64,000 nucleotides of DNA from Ancylobacter vacuolatus (GTDB lineage Bacteria > Pseudomonadota > Alphaproteobacteria > Rhizobiales > Xanthobacteraceae): assembly GCF_030813595.1 (NCBI RefSeq), contig NZ_JAUSUH010000011.1:62001-126000 (forward strand), read 5' to 3'. Numbering within the stretch: the first letter of the stretch is position 1; each line of letters begins with the position of its first letter. The notes under the pieces were generated by a model. That model ran no database searches. It was not told the origin of the DNA and saw only the letters and a list, made by a program, of their open reading frames with translations. This document shows positions 9,787 to 18,102 of this stretch, piece by piece. Both the position numbers and the translations under genes were made by a program.

Positions 9787-10149
9787 TCAACCTTCCAGCG
9801 CGGGGAACACATGCCGCCCGTGCGAGCCGAGCGGCAGGTCTCGCACATAGGCCACGGCGTCGAGGGCCAGAGGGCCGTAGAGATGGGGGAACAGGTCGCC
9901 GCCGCGCGAGGGCTCCCAGCGCAGCCGCGCCGGATCGAGCCGCTCGGTGCGGATCGCGACCAGCAGCAGATCGTCCTGCCCGGCAAAATGCTTCGCGGCG
10001 GTCTCCGCCACCTGCCCGGCGGTGGAGAAATGGATGAAGCCATCCGCCACATCCACCGGCGCGCCGTCGAACCGTCCGGCGCTCTCGGCCGCCTGCCAGA
10101 GCGTGCGCGGCGCGATCTTGTAGATGAGGCTTGCCTGCGCTGCCGCCAT
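9787..10149 (-). CDS. DUF952 family protein upstream of pyrD
   Basis: 120 residues. Recognisable DUF952 features are [13 protein letters not shown] near the start, the central [16 protein letters not shown] and the later [15 protein letters not shown]. The fold of this family resembles ADP-ribosyltransferases, but no activity is established. Two in-frame ATGs lie 6 bp apart; a GGGGGGAG stretch abuts the first and is correctly spaced (6 nt) from the second, so the second is chosen. The gene is 4 bp upstream of pyrD and is probably in its operon, though no functional link to pyrimidine synthesis can be shown from sequence. Confidence 0.88.
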   Translation of the reverse strand: MAAAQASLIYKIAPRTLWQAAESAGRFDGAPVDVADGFIHFSTAGQVAETAAKHFAGQDDLLLVAIRTERLDPARLRWEPSRGGDLFPHLYGPLALDAVAYVRDLPLGSHGRHVFPALEG

Positions 10150-10184
10150 GTCCATCTCCCCCCGCTTTGCCGTCGGGGTCCGTC

Positions 10185-11630
10185 CTACAGGGCCCCGGCC
10201 GCACTGGCAACGCGGCGCCAGGCGTGGATGATCGCCTGCGCCGAGAGGCGGATATCGTCATCGGTGGTCGAGCCGCCGATCACCGACAGCCGCAGGATCC
10301 AGCGCCCCCGCCAGGAAGCCCCGGCGGCGAAGCAGGTGCCCTCCTCCTGCACCGCCGCGAGGGTGGCGCGGGTCAGCGCATCGCCGGCGCCCTCGTCCGC
10401 CGCACCGCCGAAGCGCACCGCCACCTGGTTCAGCACCACCTCGTTCAGCACCATGACGCCCGGTTCCTGCGCCAGCAGGTCCGCCAGCCGCCGCGCCTGC
10501 GCGCAATGGCGCTCGACCATGGCGGCGATGCCGGTGCGGCCGAAATGGCGCAGCAGTGCCCAGGTGGCGAAGCCGCGGGCCCGGCGCGACAGCTCCGGCA
10601 CGTAATGGGAAGGGTCGCGCTCATGCTCGCTCACCGGCGGCAGATAGCTCGCCGCGATCGTCATCGCCCGGCGATGGGCGCCCGCATTGCGCACGATGGC
10701 ATAGCCGCAATCGAACGGCGTCTGCAGCCATTTATGGCCGTCGGTGGCCCAGGAATCCGCGCCCTCGACGCCGTTCGCGAGGGGCGCGCGTGTGGGGCAG
10801 GCCCGCGCCCACAGGCCGAAGGCGCCATCCACATGCACCCAGCCGCCGCGCGCATGGGCCAGAGGGACGATCCGCTCATGCGCATCGGTGGCGCCGCTAT
10901 GAATGTGCCCGGCCTGCGTCACCACGATCAGCGGCGCGCCCTCGGGCACGTCGCGCGCCAGTCTCTCCGCGAAGGCATCCGGCTCCATGACGCCCTGCGC
11001 GTCGGCCGGCACGCGGATCAGGCTCGCCTTGCCGAAGCCGAGATACTGCAGGGCGGAAAACACGCTGGCATGGGCCTCTTCGCCGATCAGCACCCGCACC
11101 GGCGGGGCGCCGAACAGGCCCTGCGCCTCCACATCCCACCCCGCCCGCGCCAGCACCTCGCCGCGCGCGGCGGCGAGGGCGACGAAGCTCGCCATGGTGG
11201 CGCCGGTGACGAAACCGACCGAGCTTTCCGCCGGCAGGCGCAGCACTTCCAGCAGCCAGCGCGCCGCCACGGTCTCGGCAGCGGCGGCGGCGGGCGCGGC
11301 GAAGTGATTGGCGGTGTTCTGGCCCCAGGCAGCGGTCAGCCAGTCCGCCGCGACACCGACCGGGTGGGAATTGCCGATGACCCAGCCGAAGAAGCGCGGC
11401 CCGGTGGCGGCGTGCAGGCCCGGCTCTGCCCGCGCCACCAGTGCCGCCAGAACGTCCGGTGCCGCCTCGCCCTCCTCGGGCAGTGGGTCGTCGAAGGCGG
11501 CGACGCAGGCGGCATAGCCCGCCTCGGCGCGCTGGTGCGCCGGCAGCGCCGTGCGATAGGCAATGGCTTGGTGCGCCGCCGCCAGCAGCAGCCGCTCCGT
11601 GTCATCGTCTGGCGCGTCGTCGCGTGTCAT
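10185..11630 (-). CDS. Pyridoxal-dependent (group II) decarboxylase family protein
   Basis: 481 residues, the normal length for group II amino acid decarboxylases (aromatic-L-amino-acid, glutamate or 2,4-diaminobutyrate type). The PLP lysine is K300 in SWATDGHKWL. The aspartate contacting the pyridine nitrogen is in WVHVDGAFGLWA (D268). The phosphate-cradle region is FVTGATMASFVAL, and the HASV segment near 187-190 stacks on the cofactor. The substrate is not determined; the N-terminal part (FFGWVIGNSHPVGVAADWL) is like the many uncharacterised bacterial members. It stands alone, with a small gap to DUF952 downstream and a divergent S24 regulator upstream. Confidence 0.88.
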   Translation of the reverse strand: MTRDDAPDDDTERLLLAAAHQAIAYRTALPAHQRAEAGYAACVAAFDDPLPEEGEAAPDVLAALVARAEPGLHAATGPRFFGWVIGNSHPVGVAADWLTAAWGQNTANHFAAPAAAAAETVAARWLLEVLRLPAESSVGFVTGATMASFVALAAARGEVLARAGWDVEAQGLFGAPPVRVLIGEEAHASVFSALQYLGFGKASLIRVPADAQGVMEPDAFAERLARDVPEGAPLIVVTQAGHIHSGATDAHERIVPLAHARGGWVHVDGAFGLWARACPTRAPLANGVEGADSWATDGHKWLQTPFDCGYAIVRNAGAHRRAMTIAASYLPPVSEHERDPSHYVPELSRRARGFATWALLRHFGRTGIAAMVERHCAQARRLADLLAQEPGVMVLNEVVLNQVAVRFGGAADEGAGDALTRATLAAVQEEGTCFAAGASWRGRWILRLSVIGGSTTDDDIRLSAQAIIHAWRRVASAAGAL

Positions 11631-11725
11631 CCCGGCCCCTGCCCCGAAAGGGCAGCCATCCTAGGCAGCACGCGCGCCCTGTCCAGCGCCGGGCAAGGAC
11701 GGCGCGCAAAGGGCCGCGCAGCGGC

Positions 11726-11758
11726 TGGACAGCGGCAAGAATAGGGTATAATTCCTAT
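11726..11758 (+). promoter_or_regulatory. Probable promoter and operator of the S24 regulator gene
   Basis: A perfect -10 hexamer TATAAT (11747-11752) lies 35 bp before the start codon of the LexA-like gene, with TGGACA (11726-11731) as a possible -35 at a short 15-bp spacing. The -10 is embedded in the inverted repeat ATAGG-N8-CCTAT (11741-11758). An operator overlapping the -10 would fit autorepression by the S24-type regulator. The motifs are visible; the function is inferred. Confidence 0.5.
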
Positions 11759-11787
11759 CCATCCGATAAAATTCCGAGCGGCGAATC

Positions 11788-12414
11788 ATGCTGAGCCACG
11801 CGCATATCTGGCGCGCCCTGGACACGCTGGCGGAGCGGCTGGGCCTCAGCGCCTCGGCGCTGGCCCGCCGCGCCGGGCTGGACGCTACAACCTTCAACCG
11901 CTCCAAGCGCGAGGCGCCGGACGGGCGGCCGCGCTGGCCCTCCACCGAGAGCATCGCCAAGGTGCTGGCCGCCACCGGCACCAGCCTCGACGAGTTCATG
12001 GCGCTGATGGACGGCGCGGGAAGCGGGCGCCGCGCCATCCCGCTGATCGGCTTCGCGCAGGCGGGCGAAGGCGGCTTTTTCGACGATGCCGGCTTCCCGG
12101 TCGGCGGCGCCTGGGACGAGATCGCCTTTCCCAATGTCGGCGACGAACACGCCTATGCCTTGGAGATATCAGGCGATTCCATGCTGCCGCTGTACCGCGA
12201 CGGCGATATTGTGGTAGTCTCGCCGGCAGCGCCGATCCGGCGCGGCGACCGGGTGGTGGTGAAGACCCGCGAGGGTGAGGTGCTGGCCAAGGAGCTGAAG
12301 CGCCAGACCGCCAAGACCGTGGAACTGCGCTCGCTCAACCCTGAGCATCCCGACCGGCTGTTGCAGGACGGCGAGATCGCCTGGATCGCCCGCGTGCTAT
12401 GGGCGAGCCAATAG
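11788..12414 (+). CDS. S24/LexA-like helix-turn-helix regulator with self-cleavage domain
   Basis: 208 residues. The N-terminal helix-turn-helix covers residues 8-70 (LAERLGLSASALARRAGL, then TTFNRSK), and the C-terminal domain is a LexA/CI/UmuD-type peptidase. The catalytic serine is S131 in EISGDSMLP and the lysine is probably K168 in GEVLAKELKR. An Ala-Gly pair at 92-93 (GFAQAGEGG) stands where LexA-type proteins cleave themselves. It is therefore a candidate damage-responsive repressor, but it is not canonical LexA, because the DNA-binding domain is of the lambda-repressor kind. It has its own promoter with an overlapping inverted repeat. It is convergent with the lipoprotein gene and shares a terminator with it. 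Confidence 0.88.
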   Translation: MLSHAHIWRALDTLAERLGLSASALARRAGLDATTFNRSKREAPDGRPRWPSTESIAKVLAATGTSLDEFMALMDGAGSGRRAIPLIGFAQAGEGGFFDDAGFPVGGAWDEIAFPNVGDEHAYALEISGDSMLPLYRDGDIVVVSPAAPIRRGDRVVVKTREGEVLAKELKRQTAKTVELRSLNPEHPDRLLQDGEIAWIARVLWASQ

Positions 12415-12422
12415 CCGCGCAA

Positions 12423-12447
12423 GAAAACGGCCCCGCTGGGGGGCCGT
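12423..12447 (-). terminator. Intrinsic terminator of the glycine-zipper lipoprotein gene
   Basis: Stem arms ACGGCCCC (12427-12434) and GGGGCCGT (12440-12447) form a perfect 8-bp hairpin with a 5-nt loop. On the minus strand the stem is followed by TTTTC, so it serves best as the terminator of the lipoprotein gene, while also sitting just after the S24 regulator stop on the plus strand. Confidence 0.7.
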
Positions 12448-12473
12448 CTCTCGAAATTGTCTGTCGCCTGCGG

Positions 12474-12731
12474 TCAGCAGCGCACCGCCACGCGGCGGCC
12501 ATAGCGATCATAGGCGTAGCAGTCGCCGGGCGAGGTCGCCGCGCCGATCAGCGCGCCGGTGCCGGCACCCACGCCCGCCCCGATCGCCGCGCCGGTGCCG
12601 CCGCCGGCGATGCCGCCGATCACAGCTCCCGTGCCGCCGCCGATCAGCGCGCCGCCGGCCGCGCGGCGTTCGGTGGTGGTGCAAGCAGCGATGCTGAGCG
12701 TGGCCAGCGAAAGCACAACGATCTTGAGCAT
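12474..12731 (-). CDS. Glycine-zipper lipoprotein
   Basis: 85 residues. A short lipoprotein signal peptide ends in the lipobox SIAAC, so Cys17 would be lipidated. The mature part is a glycine-zipper region (GGALIGGGTGAVIGG, then GTGAAIGAGVGAGTGALIG), as in outer-membrane lipoproteins of the 17-kDa antigen/OsmB kind, and it ends with CYAYDRYGRRVAVRC. The ATG is preceded by GGAGAGG at good spacing; the longer frame upstream is not supported. An EcfG-type promoter motif about 115 bp upstream suggests induction by the general stress response, as OsmB is stress-induced in enterics. Two cysteines near the C-terminus could form a disulfide. Confidence 0.87.
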   Translation of the reverse strand: MLKIVVLSLATLSIAACTTTERRAAGGALIGGGTGAVIGGIAGGGTGAAIGAGVGAGTGALIGAATSPGDCYAYDRYGRRVAVRC

Positions 12732-12844
12732 GATCCCTCTCCTTTTGAGCATGCCGGACCTGCCCAGCAGATCACGACGGCAATTCCCCGATGTCGACGG
12801 CGCCCCGCGCCACCGCGTCGGCTGCGGCGGAGCACTTAGGGGGT

Positions 12845-12869
12845 AACGTGTTCTGCGCCTGCCAGTTCC
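12845..12869 (-). promoter_or_regulatory. EcfG-type promoter for the lipoprotein gene
   Basis: On the minus strand GGAAC (12869-12865) is followed after exactly 16 bp by CGTT (12848-12845), the alphaproteobacterial EcfG consensus. It faces the glycine-zipper lipoprotein gene and would give a leader of roughly 105 nt. The motif match is seen; activity is inferred. Confidence 0.7.
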
Positions 12870-12960
12870 ACTGTCATGGAGTATGAGTAGGATCACGCTT
12901 CCAAAACGCCGTCGCGCCGATTATGCTATAAAAATAATAGATTTCTCACGGGAGTTCGTC

Positions 12961-13596
12961 ATGACCATCCGCCTTGGGGACGTCGTTCCCGATTTCACCG
13001 CCGAGACCACCGAGGGCCCGATCCGCTTTCATGAATGGCTCGGCGATTCATGGGGCGTGCTGTTCTCGCACCCGAAGAACTTCACCCCGGTCTGCACCAC
13101 CGAGCTCGGGCAGGTGGCACGGCTGAAGCCGGAATTCGACCGCCGCCATGTGAAGGTGATCGGCCTCTCGGTCGATCCGCTCGACGCGCACGCCAAATGG
13201 GCGGAAGACATCGCCGAGACGCAGGGCTACGCCCCCAATTTCCCGCTGATCGCCGACCCGGACCGCACCGTCTCGGGCCTGTACGACATGATCCACCCCA
13301 ACGCCTCCGACACGATGACGGTGCGCTCGGTGTTCGTCGTCGGGCCGGACAAGAAGCTGAAGCTCTCCCTCACCTACCCCGCCAGCGCCGGGCGCAATTT
13401 CGACGAGATATTGCGGGTGATCGACTCGCTCCAGCTCACCGCCCAGCATGCCGTGGCGACGCCGGCGAACTGGAAGGACGGCGAGGACGTGATCATCGTC
13501 CCCTCGGTCAGCGACGAGGCGGCGAAGGAGAAGTTTCCCGGCGGCTGGAAGACGCTCAAGCCCTATCTGCGCATGGTCCCGCAGCCGGGGAAATGA
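12961..13596 (+). CDS. 1-Cys peroxiredoxin (Prx6-like)
   Basis: 211 residues. A thiol peroxidase that reduces H2O2 and organic peroxides in the cytoplasm. The peroxidatic cysteine is C45 in NFTPVCTTELG. I see no other cysteine, so it is a 1-Cys enzyme needing an external reductant. The long C-terminal extension (ANWKDGEDVIIVPSVSDE, then FPGGWKTLKPYLRMV) is typical of the Prx6 subfamily. The ATG follows a GGGAG Shine-Dalgarno. The upstream 60 bp are AT-rich (GATTATGCTATAAAAATAAT) and probably hold the promoter, but no clear regulator site is seen. Two REP-like palindromes follow the gene. Confidence 0.95.
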   Translation: MTIRLGDVVPDFTAETTEGPIRFHEWLGDSWGVLFSHPKNFTPVCTTELGQVARLKPEFDRRHVKVIGLSVDPLDAHAKWAEDIAETQGYAPNFPLIADPDRTVSGLYDMIHPNASDTMTVRSVFVVGPDKKLKLSLTYPASAGRNFDEILRVIDSLQLTAQHAVATPANWKDGEDVIIVPSVSDEAAKEKFPGGWKTLKPYLRMVPQPGK

Positions 13597-13638
13597 GGGC
13601 GGCCGCCTCTTGCGAGAGGCACCGTCTTCCCGCCGGAA

Positions 13639-13702
13639 CAACGTCATCCCCGGGCTTGACCCGGGGAGCCACGAACGTCGGGTCAAGCCCGGCCATGACG
13701 GC
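13639..13702. repeat. REP-like palindrome, family A
   Basis: A pair of inverted CGTCATCCCCGGGCTTGAC / GGTCAAGCCCGGCCATGACG arms around a short centre. The same element in variant form recurs at 29781-29826, 35205-35227 and, unusually, inside the ccoI coding region at 62534-62590. Such palindromes are common between genes in Hyphomicrobiales. Confidence 0.75.
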
Positions 13703-13720
13703 GTGAGGCGGTGTCACGCG

Positions 13721-13751
13721 ATCCCGGATCGGCCTTGCGGCCGTCCGGGAT
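13721..13751. repeat. REP-like palindrome, family B
   Basis: Outer arms ATCCCGGA and TCCGGGAT enclose an inner CGGCC/GGCCG stem, giving a strong cruciform. An almost identical copy lies at 58923-58952, also between genes. Confidence 0.75.
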
Positions 13752-13774
13752 GACGGTGCCGTGCGGCACCCCCC

Positions 13775-14224
13775 TCAGGGCGCCAGCGGCTTGCGGTACT
13801 GGATGAAACCGGTGCGCTCGGCCACGCTATTATAGAGCCGCTGCGCCGTCAGGTTGGTCTCGTGGGTGAGCCAGTAGACCTTCGGGCTGCCCTTGGCCGT
13901 GGCGTCGGCCGCGACATGCTCGATCAGCCGGCGGCCGAGGCCCTGCCCGCGCTGGCTCGCGTCGACATACAGGTCGTTGAGGTAGCACACCTCGCCCACC
14001 GTCCAGGTGGAGCAGTGGAACAGCCAGTGCGCCAGCCCCACGGCCTGCCCACCGGCATCGAAGGCCAGCGCGCCATGCACCGGCTCGGCAGGGTCGAGCA
14101 GGCGCTGCCACGTCGTCTGCGTCACCTCGTCCGGCAGCGTCGCCTCATAGAAGACGAGATAGGCCTGCCAGAGCGGCAGCCAGAGAGCATGATCGTCCGG
14201 GTTAAGCGCGCGTATCTCTGTCAT
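13775..14224 (-). CDS. GNAT family N-acetyltransferase
   Basis: 149 residues, one GNAT domain. The acetyl-CoA binding motif A is [20 protein letters not shown], with the Q/RxxGxG/A pattern complete. The preceding strand CYLNDLYV and the C-terminal [20 protein letters not shown] are typical of small diamine/thialysine-type acetyltransferases. The substrate is not known. The start overlaps the fmt stop (ATGA), so it is translationally coupled to fmt and may be part of a def-fmt-GNAT operon, read from def at 15744 downward. Confidence 0.9.
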   Translation of the reverse strand: MTEIRALNPDDHALWLPLWQAYLVFYEATLPDEVTQTTWQRLLDPAEPVHGALAFDAGGQAVGLAHWLFHCSTWTVGEVCYLNDLYVDASQRGQGLGRRLIEHVAADATAKGSPKVYWLTHETNLTAQRLYNSVAERTGFIQYRKPLAP

Positions 14225-15138
14225 GTCACCACCATGCCCGCGGCGAGATCGCTGCCGCGTAAGAACTCATCCGCCGCCATCGCCCGGCTGCCGGCCTTCT
14301 GGACCTCGACCAGCCGCACCGCCCCCGCCCCGCAGGCGATGGTGAGCGCCGCGTCCAGCAGCGTGCCGGGCGCGCCTGTTCCCTCGACACGTGTCGAGCG
14401 CAGCACCTTCACCCGCGTGCCGGCGAGATCAAACCACGCGCCGGGGAAGGGCGAAAGGCCGCGAATATGGTCGTGCACCGCCTGCGCCGGCCTTGCCCAG
14501 TCAATCCGGGTCTCGCCCTTGTCGATCTTGGCGGCATAGGTCACGCCCTCGGTCGGCTGCGGCGTGAAGGAGAGCGCCCCGCGCTCCAGCGCCGCCAGCG
14601 CCCGGCCCATCAGGTCGCCGCCGACGATCATCAGCCGGTCGTGCAGCTCGCCCGCCGTCATGTCAGGCCCGATGGTGACGCGCTCCACCAGCCCGACCGG
14701 CCCGGTGTCGAGCCCGGCCTCCATCTTCATCACGGCGACGCCGGTCTCGGCATCGCCGGCCATGATGGCGCGCTGGATCGGCGCGGCGCCGCGCCAGCGC
14801 GGCAGCAGCGAGGCGTGCAGGTTGAGGCAGCCCAGCGCCGGCAGATCGAGAATCTCCTGCGGCAGGATACGCCCATAGGCGACCACCACGGCGGCGTCCG
14901 CCTCATGCGCGGCGAAGGTCTCGGCCGCCTCCTGCGTGCGCAAGGTCGACGGGGTCAGCACCGGAATGCCGAGCCGCTCGGCCGCGCGGTGCACCGGCGA
15001 GGGCACCAGATCGAGCCCGCGCCGCCCGGCCGGCGCCGGGGCGCGCGTATAGGCCGCCACCACCTCGTGGCCGGCGCCGACGATCTCGACCAGCGTGGAA
15101 ACCGCGAAATCGGGCGTGCCCATGAAGACGATGCGCAT
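14221..15138 (-). CDS. fmt: Methionyl-tRNA formyltransferase
   Basis: 305 residues. It formylates initiator Met-tRNA using 10-formyl-THF. Key segments are [13 protein letters not shown] at the N-terminus, the [20 protein letters not shown] motif carrying the catalytic Asn/His, the [10 protein letters not shown] region and the C-terminal OB-fold domain ([14 protein letters not shown], then [18 protein letters not shown]). It lies 48 bp downstream of def and overlaps the GNAT gene by 4 bp. The def-fmt pairing is the normal bacterial arrangement. Confidence 0.97.
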   Translation of the reverse strand: MRIVFMGTPDFAVSTLVEIVGAGHEVVAAYTRAPAPAGRRGLDLVPSPVHRAAERLGIPVLTPSTLRTQEAAETFAAHEADAAVVVAYGRILPQEILDLPALGCLNLHASLLPRWRGAAPIQRAIMAGDAETGVAVMKMEAGLDTGPVGLVERVTIGPDMTAGELHDRLMIVGGDLMGRALAALERGALSFTPQPTEGVTYAAKIDKGETRIDWARPAQAVHDHIRGLSPFPGAWFDLAGTRVKVLRSTRVEGTGAPGTLLDAALTIACGAGAVRLVEVQKAGSRAMAADEFLRGSDLAAGMVVT

Positions 15139-15186
15139 GCGGCTCTCCGCTGGAATGTGGAAACGAAGCGTCGCGAGCGGCGGGGG

Positions 15187-15744
15187 TCAGTCCCCGACCC
15201 GCTCCTTCTTCGCCAGCTTGGTGAACTTGGTGATCACCCGGTCGCGCTTGAGCTTGGAGATATGGTCGATGAACAGCACGCCGTTGAGATGGTCGATCTC
15301 GTGCTGCACGCAGGTGGCGAGCAGGCCATCGGCGTCGATTTCCTGCGTCTCGCCATTGAGGTCCATATAGCGGACCTTCACCCGCGCCGGGCGTTCGACA
15401 TCGGCGTAATATTCCGGGATCGACAGGCAGCCCTCGGAATAGACCGACAATTCCTGCGACGAGGCGATGATTTCCGGGTTGATCAGCGCCAGCGGGTGCT
15501 TTTCGCGCTCGGCCTCCTCGTCGTCGGCGCCTTCGGCCCTGGCTTCGCGCGGGCCGACATCGACGGTGACGATGCGTTCGGGAATGCCGACCTGGATCGC
15601 CGCCAGCCCGATGCCGGGCGCGTCATACATGGTCTCGAACATGTCCTCGACGATCGCGCGCACGCGCGCATCCACCCGCACGATCGGATCGGAGAGCTGG
15701 CGCAGGCGGGTATCGGGGAGGATCACGAGCGGACGTATCGACAT
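15187..15744 (-). CDS. def: Peptide deformylase
   Basis: 185 residues. It removes the formyl group from nascent proteins. The three metal-site motifs are complete: [17 protein letters not shown] (the cysteine ligand) and QHEIDHLNG (two histidine ligands and the catalytic glutamate). There is an insert rich in acidic residues ([19 protein letters not shown]), and a positively charged C-terminal tail ([20 protein letters not shown]). The internal ATG giving [11 protein letters not shown] is chosen, since the family always begins about here; the extra upstream 23 codons lack similarity. Confidence 0.96.
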   Translation of the reverse strand: MSIRPLVILPDTRLRQLSDPIVRVDARVRAIVEDMFETMYDAPGIGLAAIQVGIPERIVTVDVGPREARAEGADDEEAEREKHPLALINPEIIASSQELSVYSEGCLSIPEYYADVERPARVKVRYMDLNGETQEIDADGLLATCVQHEIDHLNGVLFIDHISKLKRDRVITKFTKLAKKERVGD

Positions 15745-15854
15745 GCCGTCCAGATAATCGCTGGCCGAGCTTCGGTCAACGGAACGAATGCACGGTTCCG
15801 GCGGGATGTTCACTCTACGTTCGCGTGCCGTGTCGAATCTGCTAGAAGCGGATC

Positions 15855-17063
15855 ATGGATCAGGTTCTGTTCGTCATCGGCGCGCAGCCCGTGACGCTGG
15901 CGCAACTGCTGGCCGGCGCGGGCGCGCTCGCCTTTCTGCTGCTGGTGGCGGTGCTGCGCGCGGTCTCCCGCAGCGCCCGGCAGAACGCCGCCGAGGCGGA
16001 CGAGCAGGCGCGCCGCGCCGAGGAGCTGGAGGAACGCCTCGCCGACCTCGCCCGCACGCAGGCGGAAACCATCGGCCGGGTGCAGTCCATGGCCGAAGTT
16101 CTGGCGCACCGGCAGGGCGAACTCGCCCGCGCGGTGGCGGAACGCCTCGACGCCTCCTCCCACCGCATGGGCGAAAGCCTGGCGCGGGCCAGCGAGGCGA
16201 CGCATGAAAACCTCGCCCGGCTCAATGATCGCCTCGCCATCGTCGACCAGGCGCGGGCCAGCCTTGGCGAACTCTCGGGGCAGGTGATGAGCCTGCGCGA
16301 GACCCTCTCCAACAAGCAGGCGCGCGGCGCCTTCGGCGAGGGCCGGCTGCAGGCGATCATCGCCGACGCGCTGCCGCGCGACAGCTTCGCCTTCCAGCAC
16401 ACGCTGGGCAACGGAAGGCGCGCCGATTGCGCGATCTTCCTGCCCGGCGACAAGCGTCCACTGCTGGTCGATTCCAAATTTCCGCTGGAGGCGATCACCG
16501 CCTTTCGCGAGGCGCAGACGCCGGAGGCCCGCAAGCCGGCCGAAGCGCGGCTGAAGGGCGATGTCGGCCGGCATGTGAAGGACATTGCCGAGCGCTACCT
16601 CGTCAGCGGCGAGACGCAGGACGTGGCGCTGATGTTCGTGCCGTCGGAATCGGTCTATGGCGAGCTGCACGAGCATTTCGACGACATCATCCAGCAGGCG
16701 TTCCGCGCCCGCGTCATCCTCGTCTCGCCCTCGCTGCTGATGCTGGCGGTGCAGGTGGTGCAGTCCATCTGCAAAGATGCCCGCATGCGCGAGCAGGCCG
16801 ACCTCATCCGCGCGGAATGCGGCAAGCTGGTCGCCGATGTGGTCCGGCTGCGCGAGCGGGTCGGCAATCTGCAGCGGCATTTCGGCCAGATGAACGAGGA
16901 TGTGGCGCAGGCGCTGACCTCCGCCGACAAGATCGCCAAGCGCGGCGAGCGGATCGAGCAGCTCGAATTCGAGGCGGATGGGCCGGCCGGCGATCCCGGG
17001 CTGGCGGAGTTGCTGCCGACCCTCCCGCTTTCCACATCTTCGTTACGCGGCGCGGCGGAATAG
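15855..17063 (+). CDS. rmuC: DNA recombination protein RmuC
   Basis: 402 residues. An N-terminal transmembrane helix (LAQLLAGAGALAFLLLVAVL) is followed by a long coiled coil (residues 45-150) and the RmuC nuclease-like domain: NKQARGAFGEGRLQ, RADCAIFLPG, LVDSKFPLEA, the GDVGRHVKDIAERYL block, DVALMFVPSESVYGELHE and VILVSPSLLMLAVQVV. The domain has the PD-(D/E)XK-like DSK signature. RmuC limits inversions at repeats in E. coli. It is divergent from def and no operon partner is evident. Confidence 0.94.
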   Translation: MDQVLFVIGAQPVTLAQLLAGAGALAFLLLVAVLRAVSRSARQNAAEADEQARRAEELEERLADLARTQAETIGRVQSMAEVLAHRQGELARAVAERLDASSHRMGESLARASEATHENLARLNDRLAIVDQARASLGELSGQVMSLRETLSNKQARGAFGEGRLQAIIADALPRDSFAFQHTLGNGRRADCAIFLPGDKRPLLVDSKFPLEAITAFREAQTPEARKPAEARLKGDVGRHVKDIAERYLVSGETQDVALMFVPSESVYGELHEHFDDIIQQAFRARVILVSPSLLMLAVQVVQSICKDARMREQADLIRAECGKLVADVVRLRERVGNLQRHFGQMNEDVAQALTSADKIAKRGERIEQLEFEADGPAGDPGLAELLPTLPLSTSSLRGAAE

Positions 17064-17116
17064 CGCGCCGGTCTTTAATCCGTCCAATTCGCAAGGACTG
17101 GCTTTTCTGATAGTTT

Positions 17117-17133
17117 GATAGAACGTTTCTATC
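17117..17133 (+). promoter_or_regulatory. Perfect inverted repeat, probable LysR operator
   Basis: GATAGAA-CGT-TTCTATC is a perfect 7-bp-arm palindrome 24 bp upstream of the GTG start of the LysR gene; a further half site TGATAG lies just upstream (17108-17113). The placement fits an autoregulatory LysR-box. Sequence and position are seen; binding is inferred. Confidence 0.55.
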
Positions 17134-17157
17134 GTTACGTCTCAGAAAGCCTCCCGC

Positions 17158-18057
17158 GTGATCGACCGTTTCGAACTTCTGCTCGCCCTCGCCAAGGAGC
17201 GCCATTTCGGCCGCGCCGCCGAGTCCTGCGGCGTCACCCAGCCCACCCTCTCGGCCGGCCTCAAGCAGCTTGAGGAGCAGTTGGGCGTGCGCCTGGTCGA
17301 GCGCGGCTCGCGCTTCATCGGCTTCACCCCGGAAGGCGAGCGGGCGCTGCAATGGGCGCGGCGGGTCATTGGCGATGTGCGCGCCATGCGGCAGGAAATC
17401 GCCGGCATGCGCAAGGGGCTTTCCGGCCATCTGCGCATCGCCGCCATTCCCACCGCCATGCCGATGCTGTCGGAACTCACCACGCCATTCCATGCCAAGC
17501 ATGCCGATGTGCGCTTCACCCTCATTTCCGCCTCCTCCAACGAGGTGCTGCGGCTGATCGAGAATCTGGAGGCCGATGCCGGCATCACCTATCTCGACAA
17601 TGACCCGCTCGGCCGGCTGAAGACCGTGCCGCTCTACAAGGAGGGGTACCGCTTCCTCACCTCCGTCGACGCCCCGCTGGGCGACCGGGCCAAGGTGACG
17701 TGGGAAGATGTCGCGCAGGTGCCACTCTGCCTGCTCACCCCCGACATGCAGAACCGGCGGATCGTCGACAAGCAGCTCGCCGAGGCGGGCCACGCGACGA
17801 TTCCCATGCTGGAGGCCAATTCCACCATCGCGCTGCTCTCGCATGTGCGGACCGGCAAATGGGCGAGCGTGGTGGCCAACACGCTGGCGGACGTGTTCGC
17901 CTTTCCCCCCAGCATCCGCTCCATCCCGATCGAGGGGCCGGAGGTGCTGCACCAGATGGGCCTCGTCGTGCTCGACCGCGAGCCGATGACGCCGATCGTC
18001 GCTGCCCTGCTCACCGAGGCCCGCGCCGTCGCTCCGGGACTGACCGAGCGGATCTGA
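17158..18057 (+). CDS. LysR family transcriptional regulator
   Basis: 299 residues. The N-terminal winged helix-turn-helix is complete (FELLLALAKERHFGRAAESC, GVTQPTLSAGLKQLEEQLGV, ERGSRFIGFTPEGE), with the effector domain from about residue 90 (LRIAAIPTAMPMLSEL, then ADAGITYLDNDPLG). The GTG start places the helix-turn-helix at the canonical distance. A perfect palindrome sits directly upstream. No divergently transcribed target is adjacent, since rmuC is on the same strand upstream. From memory it resembles the regulators found beside formate dehydrogenase genes in Xanthobacteraceae, but no such genes are in this window, so the target is unknown. Confidence 0.9.
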   Translation: MIDRFELLLALAKERHFGRAAESCGVTQPTLSAGLKQLEEQLGVRLVERGSRFIGFTPEGERALQWARRVIGDVRAMRQEIAGMRKGLSGHLRIAAIPTAMPMLSELTTPFHAKHADVRFTLISASSNEVLRLIENLEADAGITYLDNDPLGRLKTVPLYKEGYRFLTSVDAPLGDRAKVTWEDVAQVPLCLLTPDMQNRRIVDKQLAEAGHATIPMLEANSTIALLSHVRTGKWASVVANTLADVFAFPPSIRSIPIEGPEVLHQMGLVVLDREPMTPIVAALLTEARAVAPGLTERI

Positions 18058-18102
18058 CGCGCGCCGCCGCGCAGGGCGACACCGGAGGGCGCTCCGATCC
18101 GC

